DNA of 64,000 nt, from positions 2,790,001 through 2,854,000 of the forward strand of contig CP045205.1 in NCBI GenBank assembly GCA_009363175.1. The letters are read 5' to 3'. Made by a program: the position numbers and the translations under genes. Shown one piece after another: positions 41,806 to 49,880 of the stretch; positions within the stretch are counted from its first letter, which is position 1, and each line of letters begins with the position of its first letter. The notes below the pieces were generated by a model, which saw only the letters and a list, made by a program, of their open reading frames with translations, was not told where the DNA came from and did not search any database. Source of the DNA: Citrobacter telavivensis. Lineage in GTDB: Bacteria > Pseudomonadota > Gammaproteobacteria > Enterobacterales > Enterobacteriaceae.

Positions 41806-42606
41806 ATGACATCAACGATGCCGGATACCCTCCGGGACCAGTTGGAAAAGGCGAAGGCCGTCATTGCACGGATCCTGGAAGACAGCCTGCTGGCCATTCA
41901 CCTGTACGGGTCTGCCGTTGAAGGTGGGCTAAAACCCTACAGCGATATTGATTTGCTGGTTACCACGCGCGTGCCGCTGACGACGGCGCAGCGAGAAGCG
42001 CTTATGCAGGAACTGCTGTTGGTATCAGCCGGGCCTGGCTCGTCGGCGCTCTGGCGGGCGCTTGAGGTAACGGTGGTGGTGCATGGCGATGTGGTTCCCT
42101 GGCGTTTTCCTCCCCGGCGGGAGATGCAGTTTGGCGAGTGGTTGCGCGAAGATATTCACGCGGGGAAGTATGAACCTGCGCAGCAGGATAGCGATCTGGC
42201 GATTTTAATAACCCAGGCGCGTAGTGCCAGTATTGCCTTATCCGGCGAGCGTGCGGACCTGCTTTTTAAGCCTGTGCCAGAAAACGACATACGAGAGACG
42301 TTCCGCCAGACGCTGATGCTCTGGCAGAACAGTTGTGATTTGCAAGGCGACGAACGCAATATCATTTTGACCCTGGCACGCATCTGGTACAGTGTGGCGA
42401 CGGGCGGTTTTACCGCGAAAGACAGGGCGGCGGACTGGTTGCTGCCTTATCTCCCGGACGAACACGCTTCTCTACTTGCGACCGCGCGGCTTGACTATCT
42501 GGGGCAGGTAAGCGTTGACTGGGCAGAGGTTATGCCCGCCGTCTCGCGTTTTGTCTGCTATGCAAAAGCGAAAATAGCCGAACCGTTATTGAGCGCGGAT
42601 AAGTGA
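41806..42606 (+). CDS. aadA: AadA-type aminoglycoside (3'')(9) adenylyltransferase
   Basis: Transfers AMP from ATP to streptomycin and spectinomycin. 266 residues from ATG 41806, which equals the spacing to the active site in the chromosomal Salmonella AadA; ATGs at 41788 and 41818 remain possible. Nucleotidyltransferase motif HLYGSAVEGGLKPYSDIDLL (about 32-51) with both metal aspartates, MQFGEWLREDI (about 107-117) and an AadA C-terminal helical domain with the catalytic-base-region motif LTLARIWYS. No integron attC site or integrase nearby, so this is a resident chromosomal gene rather than a cassette. Confidence 0.92.
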   Translation: MTSTMPDTLRDQLEKAKAVIARILEDSLLAIHLYGSAVEGGLKPYSDIDLLVTTRVPLTTAQREALMQELLLVSAGPGSSALWRALEVTVVVHGDVVPWRFPPRREMQFGEWLREDIHAGKYEPAQQDSDLAILITQARSASIALSGERADLLFKPVPENDIRETFRQTLMLWQNSCDLQGDERNIILTLARIWYSVATGGFTAKDRAADWLLPYLPDEHASLLATARLDYLGQVSVDWAEVMPAVSRFVCYAKAKIAEPLLSADK

Positions 42607-42657
42607 ATTCCGTATTTCACGCATCATCACTGTCGCAACAGATAACGCGCTGAAAAT

Positions 42658-42687
42658 AAAAAAGGCAGATCGCTCTGCCTTTTTTTC
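42658..42687. terminator. Bidirectional terminator between aadA and minE
   Basis: AGGCAGA-tcgc-TCTGCCT with an A-run on one side and a T-run on the other, between convergent genes. Confidence 0.9.
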
Positions 42688-42710
42688 CTGGAATCTTCTT
42701 AGTGACGCGT

Positions 42711-42977
42711 TTATTTCGACTCTTCAGTTTCCGGTAATGTGACGTTAAGTTCGAGAATGGAAATATCGCCGTCTTTTTGTTCTAGCTGAACGGTGACCAT
42801 TTCCGGATCAATTTGTACATACTTACAAATGACTTCAAGAATATCTTTACGTAACTGCGGTAAATAATGCGGCTCGGCGTCGCTACGACGACGCTCGGCA
42901 ACAATAATCTGCAATCGCTCTTTTGCGATGTTCGCTGTACTCTTTTTCCGCGAGAGAAAAAAATCCAGTAATGCCAT
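42711..42977 (-). CDS. minE: Cell-division topological specificity factor MinE
   Basis: 88 residues. The N-terminal amphipathic/MinD-binding part contains NIAKERLQIIVAERR (about 16-30) and is followed by the dimerising topological-specificity domain. It stimulates MinD ATPase and drives pole-to-pole oscillation. It starts three bases after minD, third gene of minCDE. Confidence 0.97.
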   Translation of the reverse strand: MALLDFFLSRKKSTANIAKERLQIIVAERRRSDAEPHYLPQLRKDILEVICKYVQIDPEMVTVQLEQKDGDISILELNVTLPETEESK

Positions 42978-42980
42978 AAC

Positions 42981-43793
42981 TTATCCTCCGAACAGGCGTT
43001 TGAGGAAACCTTTCTTCTCTTCGTCAATGAAGCGGAAAGGACGTTCTTCTCCCAACAGACGGTCTACCGTATCGGCATACGCTTTACCTGCGTCTGCATT
43101 GATGTCCAGAATGACAGGTTCACCCTGGTTAGAGGCGCGCAGAACAGACTGATCTTCCGGGATAACCCCGACGAGTTTGATACGCAGGATCTCCAGCACA
43201 TCTTCCATACTGAGCATATCGCCCCGGTTGACGCGGCCCGGGTTGTAGCGCGTCAACAGCAGATGTTCTTTAATCGGATCTTCACCGTTCTCGGCGCGGC
43301 GAGATTTAGACGCCAGAATACCCAGAATACGATCGGAGTCGCGCACCGAGGAGACTTCCGGGTTAGTGGTGATGATCGCTTCGTCGGCGAAATAGAGCGC
43401 CATCAGCGCGCCGGTTTCGATCCCCGCCGGGGAGTCGCAGACGATAAAATCGAAATCCATCGCTTTCAGATCGTCGAGGACTTTTGCAACGCCTTCACGC
43501 GTTAACGCGTCTTTATCGCGAGTCTGAGAGGCCGGAAGAATGAAGAGATTTTCAGTGCGCTTGTCCTTGATGAGCGCCTGATTGAGCGAAGCATCGCCCT
43601 GAATGACGTTGACGAAATCATAAACAACCCGACGCTCACACCCCATGATCAGATCGAGGTTACGCAGGCCGATATCAAAATCAATAACGACAGTTTTCTT
43701 TCCCTTCTGGGCCAAACCAGTAGCGATGGCCGCGCTGGAGGTGGTTTTGCCAACGCCCCCTTTACCCGAAGTAACTACAATAATGCGTGCCAT
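42981..43793 (-). CDS. minD: Septum-site-determining ATPase MinD
   Basis: 270 residues. Deviant Walker A GKGGVGKTT (10-18), ParA/MinD fold, and the C-terminal amphipathic helix EEKKGFLKRLFGG that binds the membrane in the ATP form. Recruits MinC to block division away from midcell. Lies between minC and minE. Confidence 0.98.
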   Translation of the reverse strand: MARIIVVTSGKGGVGKTTSSAAIATGLAQKGKKTVVIDFDIGLRNLDLIMGCERRVVYDFVNVIQGDASLNQALIKDKRTENLFILPASQTRDKDALTREGVAKVLDDLKAMDFDFIVCDSPAGIETGALMALYFADEAIITTNPEVSSVRDSDRILGILASKSRRAENGEDPIKEHLLLTRYNPGRVNRGDMLSMEDVLEILRIKLVGVIPEDQSVLRASNQGEPVILDINADAGKAYADTVDRLLGEERPFRFIDEEKKGFLKRLFGG

Positions 43794-43816
43794 AGAAATT
43801 CCTTGTTAAAAAGGGA

Positions 43817-44524
43817 TCAATTCAACGGTTGAACTGTCAAAGCGTTATCTGCCAACTGCAGACGTGCCGCTTTGCCATAAAATTCTGCTGGGATTTTATC
43901 ACTCAGCCAGTAAACACCTGCGATAGACACCAGTTCTGCCGTCAGATGGGTACAGAAAATTTGCGCTTCCCGGTCGCCGCTTGCCCCAGCCAGCGCACGA
44001 CCTCTCATCATGCCATAGACATGGATATTGCCATCAGCGATCAGCTCTGCGCCAGCACTGACGTGGCTTGTAACAATCAGATCACATTGTGGTGCATAAA
44101 TGCGTTGACCGGAACGAACCGGTACATCAATAAATCGCGTTTTTGTGACGGGAGTAACGTTTTGCACTACTGCGGCGGGAGCAACGGGTTCTGCCGGCGC
44201 GGAACGCGCCACTTTATCTTTACCTTCAGTAAGTAAAGGAAGGCCCATTTTGTCGATTTCGGCTTTCAGCCGGGCATCTTTGCAACCGCTGACGCCAACA
44301 ATACGCAACCCCGTCGACGCCACGACCTTCTGCAACTGCGGCCAGTTCACCGGCGCGTCAAGGCTACTGACATTCACCACCACAGGAGCGTGTTTTAAAA
44401 AAGCGGGAGCCTGCGCGATTTTGTCTTCTAACGCCTGACGAATAACCTCGGGTTCTGCTTCATGTAAATGAACCACTGATAAGGTGAAGCTACTGCCTTT
44501 AAGTTCGATGGGCGTGTTTGACAT
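43817..44524 (-). CDS. minC: Septum-site-determining protein MinC
   Basis: 235 residues. N-terminal FtsZ-inhibiting domain (about 1-105), an Ala/Pro/Val linker with some length variation (about 106-128), and the beta-helical MinC_C domain (about 130-235, with RSGQRIYAPQCDLIV and GGRALAG-like turns) that binds MinD. ATG at 44524 matches the E. coli start; the frame opens 10 codons upstream without homology. Confidence 0.97.
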   Translation of the reverse strand: MSNTPIELKGSSFTLSVVHLHEAEPEVIRQALEDKIAQAPAFLKHAPVVVNVSSLDAPVNWPQLQKVVASTGLRIVGVSGCKDARLKAEIDKMGLPLLTEGKDKVARSAPAEPVAPAAVVQNVTPVTKTRFIDVPVRSGQRIYAPQCDLIVTSHVSAGAELIADGNIHVYGMMRGRALAGASGDREAQIFCTHLTAELVSIAGVYWLSDKIPAEFYGKAARLQLADNALTVQPLN

Positions 44525-44650
44525 CCTGGCCTTACTCAATTTGCTATTTATCATCCCCGATGTGGAGTGATATTCCGAAGTCCAGAAGGCATGTTATAGT
44601 CACTATTATATTGAGGCAAGTCGCCATCCGTTTAATTCAGAGTAAAATGT

Positions 44651-44944
44651 ATGTTTTGTGTGATCTACAGAAGTGCTAAGCGTGACCAGACCTATTTGTA
44701 TGTCGAAAAAAAAGACGATTTCTCACGCGTGCCTGAAGAACTGATGAAAGGATTTGGTCAGCCGCAGCTGGCAATGATATTGCCGCTCGACGGGAGCAAA
44801 AAGTTAGTCAACGCCTCGCTGGATAAAGTAAAACAAGCCTTAACGGAGCAGGGATATTATTTACAACTGCCTCCGCCGCCCGAAGATTTATTGAAGCAAC
44901 ATCGTTTCAACGCCTCACAAAACAATCCAGAAACCGATAAATAA
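44651..44944 (+). CDS. ycgL: YcgL-family protein
   Basis: 97 residues, YcgL domain (UPF0745), compact fold of unknown function. Start MFCVIYRS is the conserved N-terminus. E. coli annotations sometimes add about 11 residues; that extension is not supported here because GAGTAAA just precedes this ATG. Divergent from minC. Confidence 0.92.
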   Translation: MFCVIYRSAKRDQTYLYVEKKDDFSRVPEELMKGFGQPQLAMILPLDGSKKLVNASLDKVKQALTEQGYYLQLPPPPEDLLKQHRFNASQNNPETDK

Positions 44945-45012
44945 ACGGTACCCGGCGTCATGCCTGTCGGTGCCATTCCTGAAGTCAACGATGACAAATT
45001 AGGGGAAAATGA

Positions 45013-45672
45013 ATGTATCAACATCATAACTGGCAGGGTGCGCTGCTTGACTACCCGGTAAGCAAAGTGGTGTGCGTGGGCAGCAACTACGCCAACCACA
45101 TTAAAGAAATGGGTAGCGTCACGCCGGATGAGCCGGTGCTGTTTATCAAGCCAGAAACCGCCCTGTGCGATTTGCGCCAGCCGCTGGTCATTCCGACAGA
45201 TATGGGCTCGGTGCACCATGAGGTCGAACTGGCGGTATTAATCGGCGCGACGCTGCGTCAGGCGACCGAAGAGCATGTCCGTAAGGCGATCGCTGGATAT
45301 GGCGTGGCGCTCGATCTGACGTTACGTGATATTCAGGGCAAAATGAAGAAGGCTGGGCAGCCCTGGGAGAAGGCAAAAGGATTCGATAACTCGTGCCCGC
45401 TGTCCGGGTTCATTCCGGCCACGGAATTTAACGGCGATCCGCAGGCGACGCCGCTGGGCCTGACCGTCAACGGCGAGGTTCGCCAGCAGGGCACGACGGC
45501 GGATATGATCCACAAAATCGTTCCCTTAATCGCCTATATGAGCAAGTTCTTTACCCTTAAAGCCGGCGACGTTGTGCTGACAGGCACCCCGGAAGGCGTT
45601 GGACCGCTTGCCAGCGGCGATGAGCTGGTGGTCAATTTTAACGGTCATTCCCTGACGACCCGCGTCCTGTAA
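45013..45672 (+). CDS. ycgM: Fumarylacetoacetate-hydrolase-family protein YcgM
   Basis: 219 residues of the FAH superfamily. The metal ligands lie in VHHEVELAVLIG (E-x-E) and TLRDIQGKMK; the fold closes with TGTPEGVGPL. Relatives are acylpyruvases or oxaloacetate decarboxylases/tautomerases. The physiological role of YcgM is unsettled. AGGGGA precedes the ATG. Confidence 0.92.
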   Translation: MYQHHNWQGALLDYPVSKVVCVGSNYANHIKEMGSVTPDEPVLFIKPETALCDLRQPLVIPTDMGSVHHEVELAVLIGATLRQATEEHVRKAIAGYGVALDLTLRDIQGKMKKAGQPWEKAKGFDNSCPLSGFIPATEFNGDPQATPLGLTVNGEVRQQGTTADMIHKIVPLIAYMSKFFTLKAGDVVLTGTPEGVGPLASGDELVVNFNGHSLTTRVL

Positions 45673-45749
45673 CACCTGATTGCCGCCTTTTTGGGCGGCA
45701 AAACTTGCATCAGCGTGTCAGACTGGTTATAAGGTGCAGCTTTATAGTA

Positions 45750-46211
45750 ATGGCGGATACCCTGATGAGCGATTTACCTTTCTGGCAACGTAAAACCCTG
45801 GATGAAATGACCGATGCCGAATGGGAGTCGTTATGTGATGGCTGTGGTCAGTGCTGCCTGCATAAACTGATGGACGAGGATACCGACGAGATCTATTTCA
45901 CCAACGTCGCCTGTCGTCAGCTCAATATTAAAACCTGCCAGTGCCGCAACTATGAGCGCAGGTTCGAGTACGAGCCTGACTGCATCAAGTTAACGCGTGA
46001 TAACCTGCCCACCTTTGAATGGTTGCCGATGACGTGCGCCTATCGTCTGCTGGCGGAAGGGAAAGGGCTGCCGGAGTGGCATCCGTTGTTGACGGGGTCG
46101 AAAGCGGCAATGCACGGCGAGCGAATTTCGGTACGCCACATTGCGGTAAGAGAGTCAGAAGTCCATGACTGGCAGGACCATATCTTAAACAAACCTTCAT
46201 GGGCGGATTGA
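45750..46211 (+). CDS. ycgN: UPF0260 cysteine-cluster protein YcgN
   Basis: 153 residues. Cysteines in CDGCGQCCLHKL, VACRQL, KTCQCRNYERR, DCIKL and MTCAYR form the YkgJ-type cysteine cluster, probably binding zinc or iron-sulfur. ATG at 45750 (MADTLMSDLPFW) matches the E. coli start; translation from MSD four codons later is possible. Follows ycgM. Confidence 0.92.
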   Translation: MADTLMSDLPFWQRKTLDEMTDAEWESLCDGCGQCCLHKLMDEDTDEIYFTNVACRQLNIKTCQCRNYERRFEYEPDCIKLTRDNLPTFEWLPMTCAYRLLAEGKGLPEWHPLLTGSKAAMHGERISVRHIAVRESEVHDWQDHILNKPSWAD

Positions 46212-46234
46212 TCCGCCCGGTCTGATTTCAGGCG

Positions 46235-46576
46235 TTACGCTTTTTTCGCCTGATACATCTCATCGCCCTGATGTTCGTCAGCGACCCAGAAGTTGATGTT
46301 GAACTGGGCGTCATCGCTGAGCTCCACACGATGCCAGTACTGTGGCGGGCTGGTGGCGAACTGTCCGGCGTTAATCACCACTTTGACTTCAGGCTCTTTT
46401 GCCTCTTCGTTGGCGAATCCGTAATAGGTTACCGTACCTTCCATCACACAAAGCTGACCGAAAACGCCAGCGGCAGTGTTGTGGTGGGAAAGCAGTGCCG
46501 CGGGGACATTATCTTTGGTGAAGAAAGGGGTGGAACGTTTGATTTTCCAGTTTGCCGGGATACGTAAATGGGACAC
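46235..46576 (-). CDS. YeaR paralogue (DUF1971), STM1808-like
   Basis: 113 residues, same cupin-like DUF1971 domain as YeaR (HHNTAAGVFGQLCVMEG, then SPPQYWHRVELSDDAQFNINFWV). GTG at 46576 is the start because AAGGAGA lies seven bases upstream. A gene of this kind occupies the same place (dsbB side) in Salmonella, STM1808, a nitric-oxide-responsive member of the NsrR regulon. The NsrR palindrome just upstream supports that control here. Function unproven. Confidence 0.88.
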   Translation of the reverse strand: MSHLRIPANWKIKRSTPFFTKDNVPAALLSHHNTAAGVFGQLCVMEGTVTYYGFANEEAKEPEVKVVINAGQFATSPPQYWHRVELSDDAQFNINFWVADEHQGDEMYQAKKA

Positions 46577-46601
46577 GGGACATCTCCTTGCCAGGTTGCA
46601 T

Positions 46602-46624
46602 AAGATGCATTTAATATACATCTT
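46602..46624. promoter_or_regulatory. NsrR operator upstream of the YeaR paralogue
   Basis: An 11-1-11 palindrome whose arms AAGATGCATTT and ATATACATCTT match the NsrR consensus; outer arms extend to GCATAAGATG/CATCTTATGC. It is 26 bases upstream of the start codon, overlapping the likely promoter. Confidence 0.8.
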
Positions 46625-46653
46625 ATGCAGCACCGTCAGCAATGACTTTAAGG

Positions 46654-46681
46654 CAAAAAAAACGCTCCTGGCAGGGAGCGT
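46654..46681 (-). terminator. Intrinsic terminator after dsbB
   Basis: On the minus strand ACGCTCC-n5-GGAGCGT then a run of eight Ts, directly after the dsbB stop. Confidence 0.88.
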
Positions 46682-46687
46682 CTGAGA

Positions 46688-47218
46688 TTAGCGACCAAAC
46701 AGATCGCGTCTTTTCGGTTTAAGCGGCTGGACAAGCAGGACCAGAACCGCGATGACCAGATAGGCCGCAAAAATGCCCAGTAACCATTGTGGCATTTCCA
46801 GCGATAAAAATTCCCACTGGCGCTCAGCGCAATCTCCGGAGGCAACAAACACCTGTGGCACCCACTTATCCAGCGGCAACCAACTGGGGAAGCGGGCCAT
46901 AAAATCACAGGTCATGAACGGAGAAGGGTGCAACTGGATCATCGTGTGTTCCCAGGCCAACTGCACGCCGCGCCAGGCACTGTAGATCCAGATAATCAGC
47001 GCCACGTAGCGCAACGGCGATTTAGGCGCAATAGCCCCAACCAGCCCGGCCCCCATGATGCCGAACAGCGCGCAGCGCTCATAGATGCACAGTACACACG
47101 GCTTAAGCAGCATAACATGCTGAAACCACAGCGCGACCAGTTCAAGCGCCAGGGCAGTAAAAGCCATTAATAACCAGGCGCCCCGACCCCGTGAGCACTG
47201 GTTTAAATATCGCAACAT
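46688..47218 (-). CDS. dsbB: Disulfide-bond oxidoreductase DsbB
   Basis: Inner-membrane quinone reductase that reoxidises DsbA. 176 residues, four helices; periplasmic cysteine pairs C41/C44 (KPCVLC) and the second-loop pair in TCDF and SGDCAERQW. The start at 47218 matches E. coli; upstream in-frame codons are not conserved. Terminators separate it from both neighbours. Confidence 0.97.
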   Translation of the reverse strand: MLRYLNQCSRGRGAWLLMAFTALALELVALWFQHVMLLKPCVLCIYERCALFGIMGAGLVGAIAPKSPLRYVALIIWIYSAWRGVQLAWEHTMIQLHPSPFMTCDFMARFPSWLPLDKWVPQVFVASGDCAERQWEFLSLEMPQWLLGIFAAYLVIAVLVLLVQPLKPKRRDLFGR

Positions 47219-47321
47219 AATAATTTCCCTGCAACATGCGTAGACACGGCAGTGTAAACCAATTCGATCACAGCGCCACCAGGAGAAACTTAAATATTGT
47301 GTAATCGGATAAATATCATGC

Positions 47322-47353
47322 AAAAAGGCAAACCGGGCAGTGAAATGCCCGGT
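47322..47353 (-). terminator. Intrinsic terminator after nhaB
   Basis: On the minus strand ACCGGGCA-n6-TGCCCGGT followed by TTGCCTTTTT. Confidence 0.75.
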
Positions 47354-47362
47354 AAGTTGTTA

Positions 47363-48904
47363 TTAAAGTGTAGCTAACCAGCCGGTTTGCGTCATCCACT
47401 CGGTCAGCGGCGTCAGGGTAAACTCAACGCACAGCAGACCGACCAGGGTCAGCACGATGGTATACGGCAACGCCATCCAGACCATTCGGCCATAGGAGAG
47501 GCGAATCAGCGGTGCCAGCGCGGAGGTGAGCAGGAACAGGAACGCCGCCTGACCGTTTGGCGTCGCCACGGACGGCAGGTTAGTCCCGGTGTTGATAGCC
47601 ACCGCCAACAGTTCGTACTGTGGCAGCGAGATAGCGCCGCTTTCCATGGCCGCTTTGGCCTCGTTAATGTAGATAGTACCAACGAAGACATTATCTGAGA
47701 TTGACGAGAGCAGACCGTTGAAGAGATAGAACAGTGTCAACTGCGCGTGCTCCGAGGCCTGCAATACAAACTGGATAATCGGCGAGAAGAGTTGCTGATC
47801 GATGATCACCGCCACAATCGAGAAAAAGACCGTCAGCAGCGCGGTGAAAGGCAGGGACTCGGTAAACGCCTTGCCAATCGCATGCTCATCGGTCACACCG
47901 GTCAGCGAGGTGGCGAAGATAATGACGGACAGACCGATCAGCCCCACTTCCGCCAGATGCAGCGCCAGGGCAATAACCAGCCAGACGCCGATAATGGCCT
48001 GAACGATCAGCTTTAATCGGTCCTGACGATTACGCTGCTGGCGGCTTTGATCGTCAAACTGTTGCAATACGTCACGTACTTTTTCCGGCAGCGTTTCGCC
48101 ATAGCCAAACCAGCGCAGCTTCTCAACCAGTACGCAGGTGAGCAGACCGCAAATCAGTACCGGAACGGTGACCGGCGACATCCGCAGGAAAAAGTCGCCA
48201 AAATGCCAGCCAGCGGCTTTGGCGATGATCAGGTTCTGCGGTTCACCCACCATCGTCATCACACCGCCGAGCGCGGTTCCCACTCCGGCATGCATCATCA
48301 GGCTGCGAAGGAAGCCACGGAACTGTTCGAGTACCGATTTGTAGTGCTGATCGATATGGCTGTCATCAAGAATGTCATGATCGTCCGCGCGGGAAGAGGC
48401 CACGCGGTGATAAATGCCATAGAACCCGACGGCGACGCTTATCACCACCGCCACAACGGTCAGCGCATCAAGGAAGGCGGAAAGGAAGGCCGCCGCCACA
48501 CAAAACGCAAGTGACAGCAGCGTTTTGGAGCGAATGCTCAGCAGCAGACGGGTAAAAATAAACAGCAGCAGCTGCTTCATAAAATAGATGCCTGCGACCA
48601 TGAACATCAGCAGCAGCAAGACTTCCAAATTGTTTGCCACCTCTTCACGAACATGCGCGGCGCTGGTCATTCCAATCATAACGGCTTCAATGGCCAGCAA
48701 ACCGCCTGGCAGCAACGGGTAACATTTCAGGGCCATCGCCAGTGTGAAGATGAATTCCGCCACCAGCAACCAGCCCGCAACAAATGGGCTGATAATGAAA
48801 ATCAGTGGATTAACTATCAGGAAGGTCAGTAGTGCGAGCTTGTACCAGTCTGGCGACTGGCCTAAAAAGTTGCGCCAGAACGCGCGGCCCCATGAGAGTT
48901 CCAT
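47363..48904 (-). CDS. nhaB: Na+/H+ antiporter NhaB
   Basis: Inner-membrane sodium/proton antiporter for sodium tolerance, 513 residues, about 12 helices. ATG at 48904 (MELSWGRAFWRNFLGQ) is the conserved start. Conserved GGVMTMVGEPQNLIIAKAAGW at about 236-256. Divergent from fadR, as in E. coli. Confidence 0.97.
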   Translation of the reverse strand: MELSWGRAFWRNFLGQSPDWYKLALLTFLIVNPLIFIISPFVAGWLLVAEFIFTLAMALKCYPLLPGGLLAIEAVMIGMTSAAHVREEVANNLEVLLLLMFMVAGIYFMKQLLLFIFTRLLLSIRSKTLLSLAFCVAAAFLSAFLDALTVVAVVISVAVGFYGIYHRVASSRADDHDILDDSHIDQHYKSVLEQFRGFLRSLMMHAGVGTALGGVMTMVGEPQNLIIAKAAGWHFGDFFLRMSPVTVPVLICGLLTCVLVEKLRWFGYGETLPEKVRDVLQQFDDQSRQQRNRQDRLKLIVQAIIGVWLVIALALHLAEVGLIGLSVIIFATSLTGVTDEHAIGKAFTESLPFTALLTVFFSIVAVIIDQQLFSPIIQFVLQASEHAQLTLFYLFNGLLSSISDNVFVGTIYINEAKAAMESGAISLPQYELLAVAINTGTNLPSVATPNGQAAFLFLLTSALAPLIRLSYGRMVWMALPYTIVLTLVGLLCVEFTLTPLTEWMTQTGWLATL

Positions 48905-49126
48905 TATGGTTTCCCTTACCTTATTTATTGAAATGATGTTCTTATGGTTAGCCACAAAGAGTAACGGTCAGTCTGAAAGCAGGCAAGCCTTTAACCCCCG
49001 ACAGCCCGTGTTATCAAGAAAATGAAGCCTTGATCCACTTTTTCTTCATTGTGTCTGCTATCGGGCGTGTACCCCGTCTGGTATGATGAGTGTAACTATG
49101 TTTTGCTGTGTAATGGAAATCTCACT

Positions 49127-49846
49127 ATGGTCATTAAGGCGCAGAGCCCGGCGGGTTTCGCGGAAGAGTACATCATTGAAAGTATCTGGAATAACCGCTT
49201 CCCCCCTGGCACTATCTTGCCTGCAGAACGAGAACTCTCGGAACTCATCGGGGTGACTCGTACCACGTTACGTGAAGTGCTGCAGCGTCTGGCGCGAGAC
49301 GGTTGGTTGACCATTCAGCATGGCAAACCGACGAAGGTGAATAATTTCTGGGAAACGTCCGGGTTGAATATTCTTGAAACGCTGGCGCGTCTCGATCACG
49401 AAAGCGTTCCGCAACTGATCGATAATCTGCTGTCGGTCCGGACCAACATCTCCACCATCTTCATTCGTACCGCGTTTCGTCAGCATCCTGACAAAGCGCA
49501 GGAAGTGCTGGCGACCGCGAAGGAAGTGGCCGATCACGCCGATGCGTTTGCCGATCTCGATTACAGCATTTTCCGCGGTCTGGCGTTTGCCTCCGGCAAC
49601 CCGATTTATGGCCTGATTCTTAACGGGATGAAAGGGCTGTATACCCGCATTGGCCGTCACTACTTCGCCAATCCGGAAGCGCGCAGCCTGGCGCTCGGTT
49701 TCTATCATAAGCTGTCGCAACTGTGCTTACAGGGCGCGCACGATCAGGTATACGAAACGGTGCGTCGTTATGGTCATGATAGCGGTGAGATCTGGCACCG
49801 GATGCAGAAAAACCTGCCAGGCGATTTAGCCATTCAGGGCCGCTAA
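49127..49846 (+). CDS. fadR: Fatty acid metabolism regulator FadR
   Basis: GntR-family regulator that represses fad genes and activates fabA/fabB; released from DNA by long-chain acyl-CoA. 239 residues, the standard length: winged helix about 10-75 (ERELSELIGVTRTTLREVLQRLARDG) and acyl-CoA-binding domain about 80-230. ATG at 49127 chosen for homology over upstream open frame. Its target fadD is in this window. Confidence 0.98.
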   Translation: MVIKAQSPAGFAEEYIIESIWNNRFPPGTILPAERELSELIGVTRTTLREVLQRLARDGWLTIQHGKPTKVNNFWETSGLNILETLARLDHESVPQLIDNLLSVRTNISTIFIRTAFRQHPDKAQEVLATAKEVADHADAFADLDYSIFRGLAFASGNPIYGLILNGMKGLYTRIGRHYFANPEARSLALGFYHKLSQLCLQGAHDQVYETVRRYGHDSGEIWHRMQKNLPGDLAIQGR

Positions 49847-49851
49847 ACGCG

Positions 49852-49877
49852 AACCCCCTCATGATGAGGGGGTTTTT
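49852..49877. terminator. Terminator after fadR
   Basis: AACCCCCTC-atgat-GAGGGGGTT then TTTG, just before the convergent ycgB stop. Confidence 0.9.
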
Positions 49878-49880
49878 GTT

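Noticed and set aside
41788..42606. aadA as an integron gene cassette
   Set aside because: No attC-like site, intI or conserved segment nearby; its start spacing and sequence resemble the chromosomal Salmonella-type gene.
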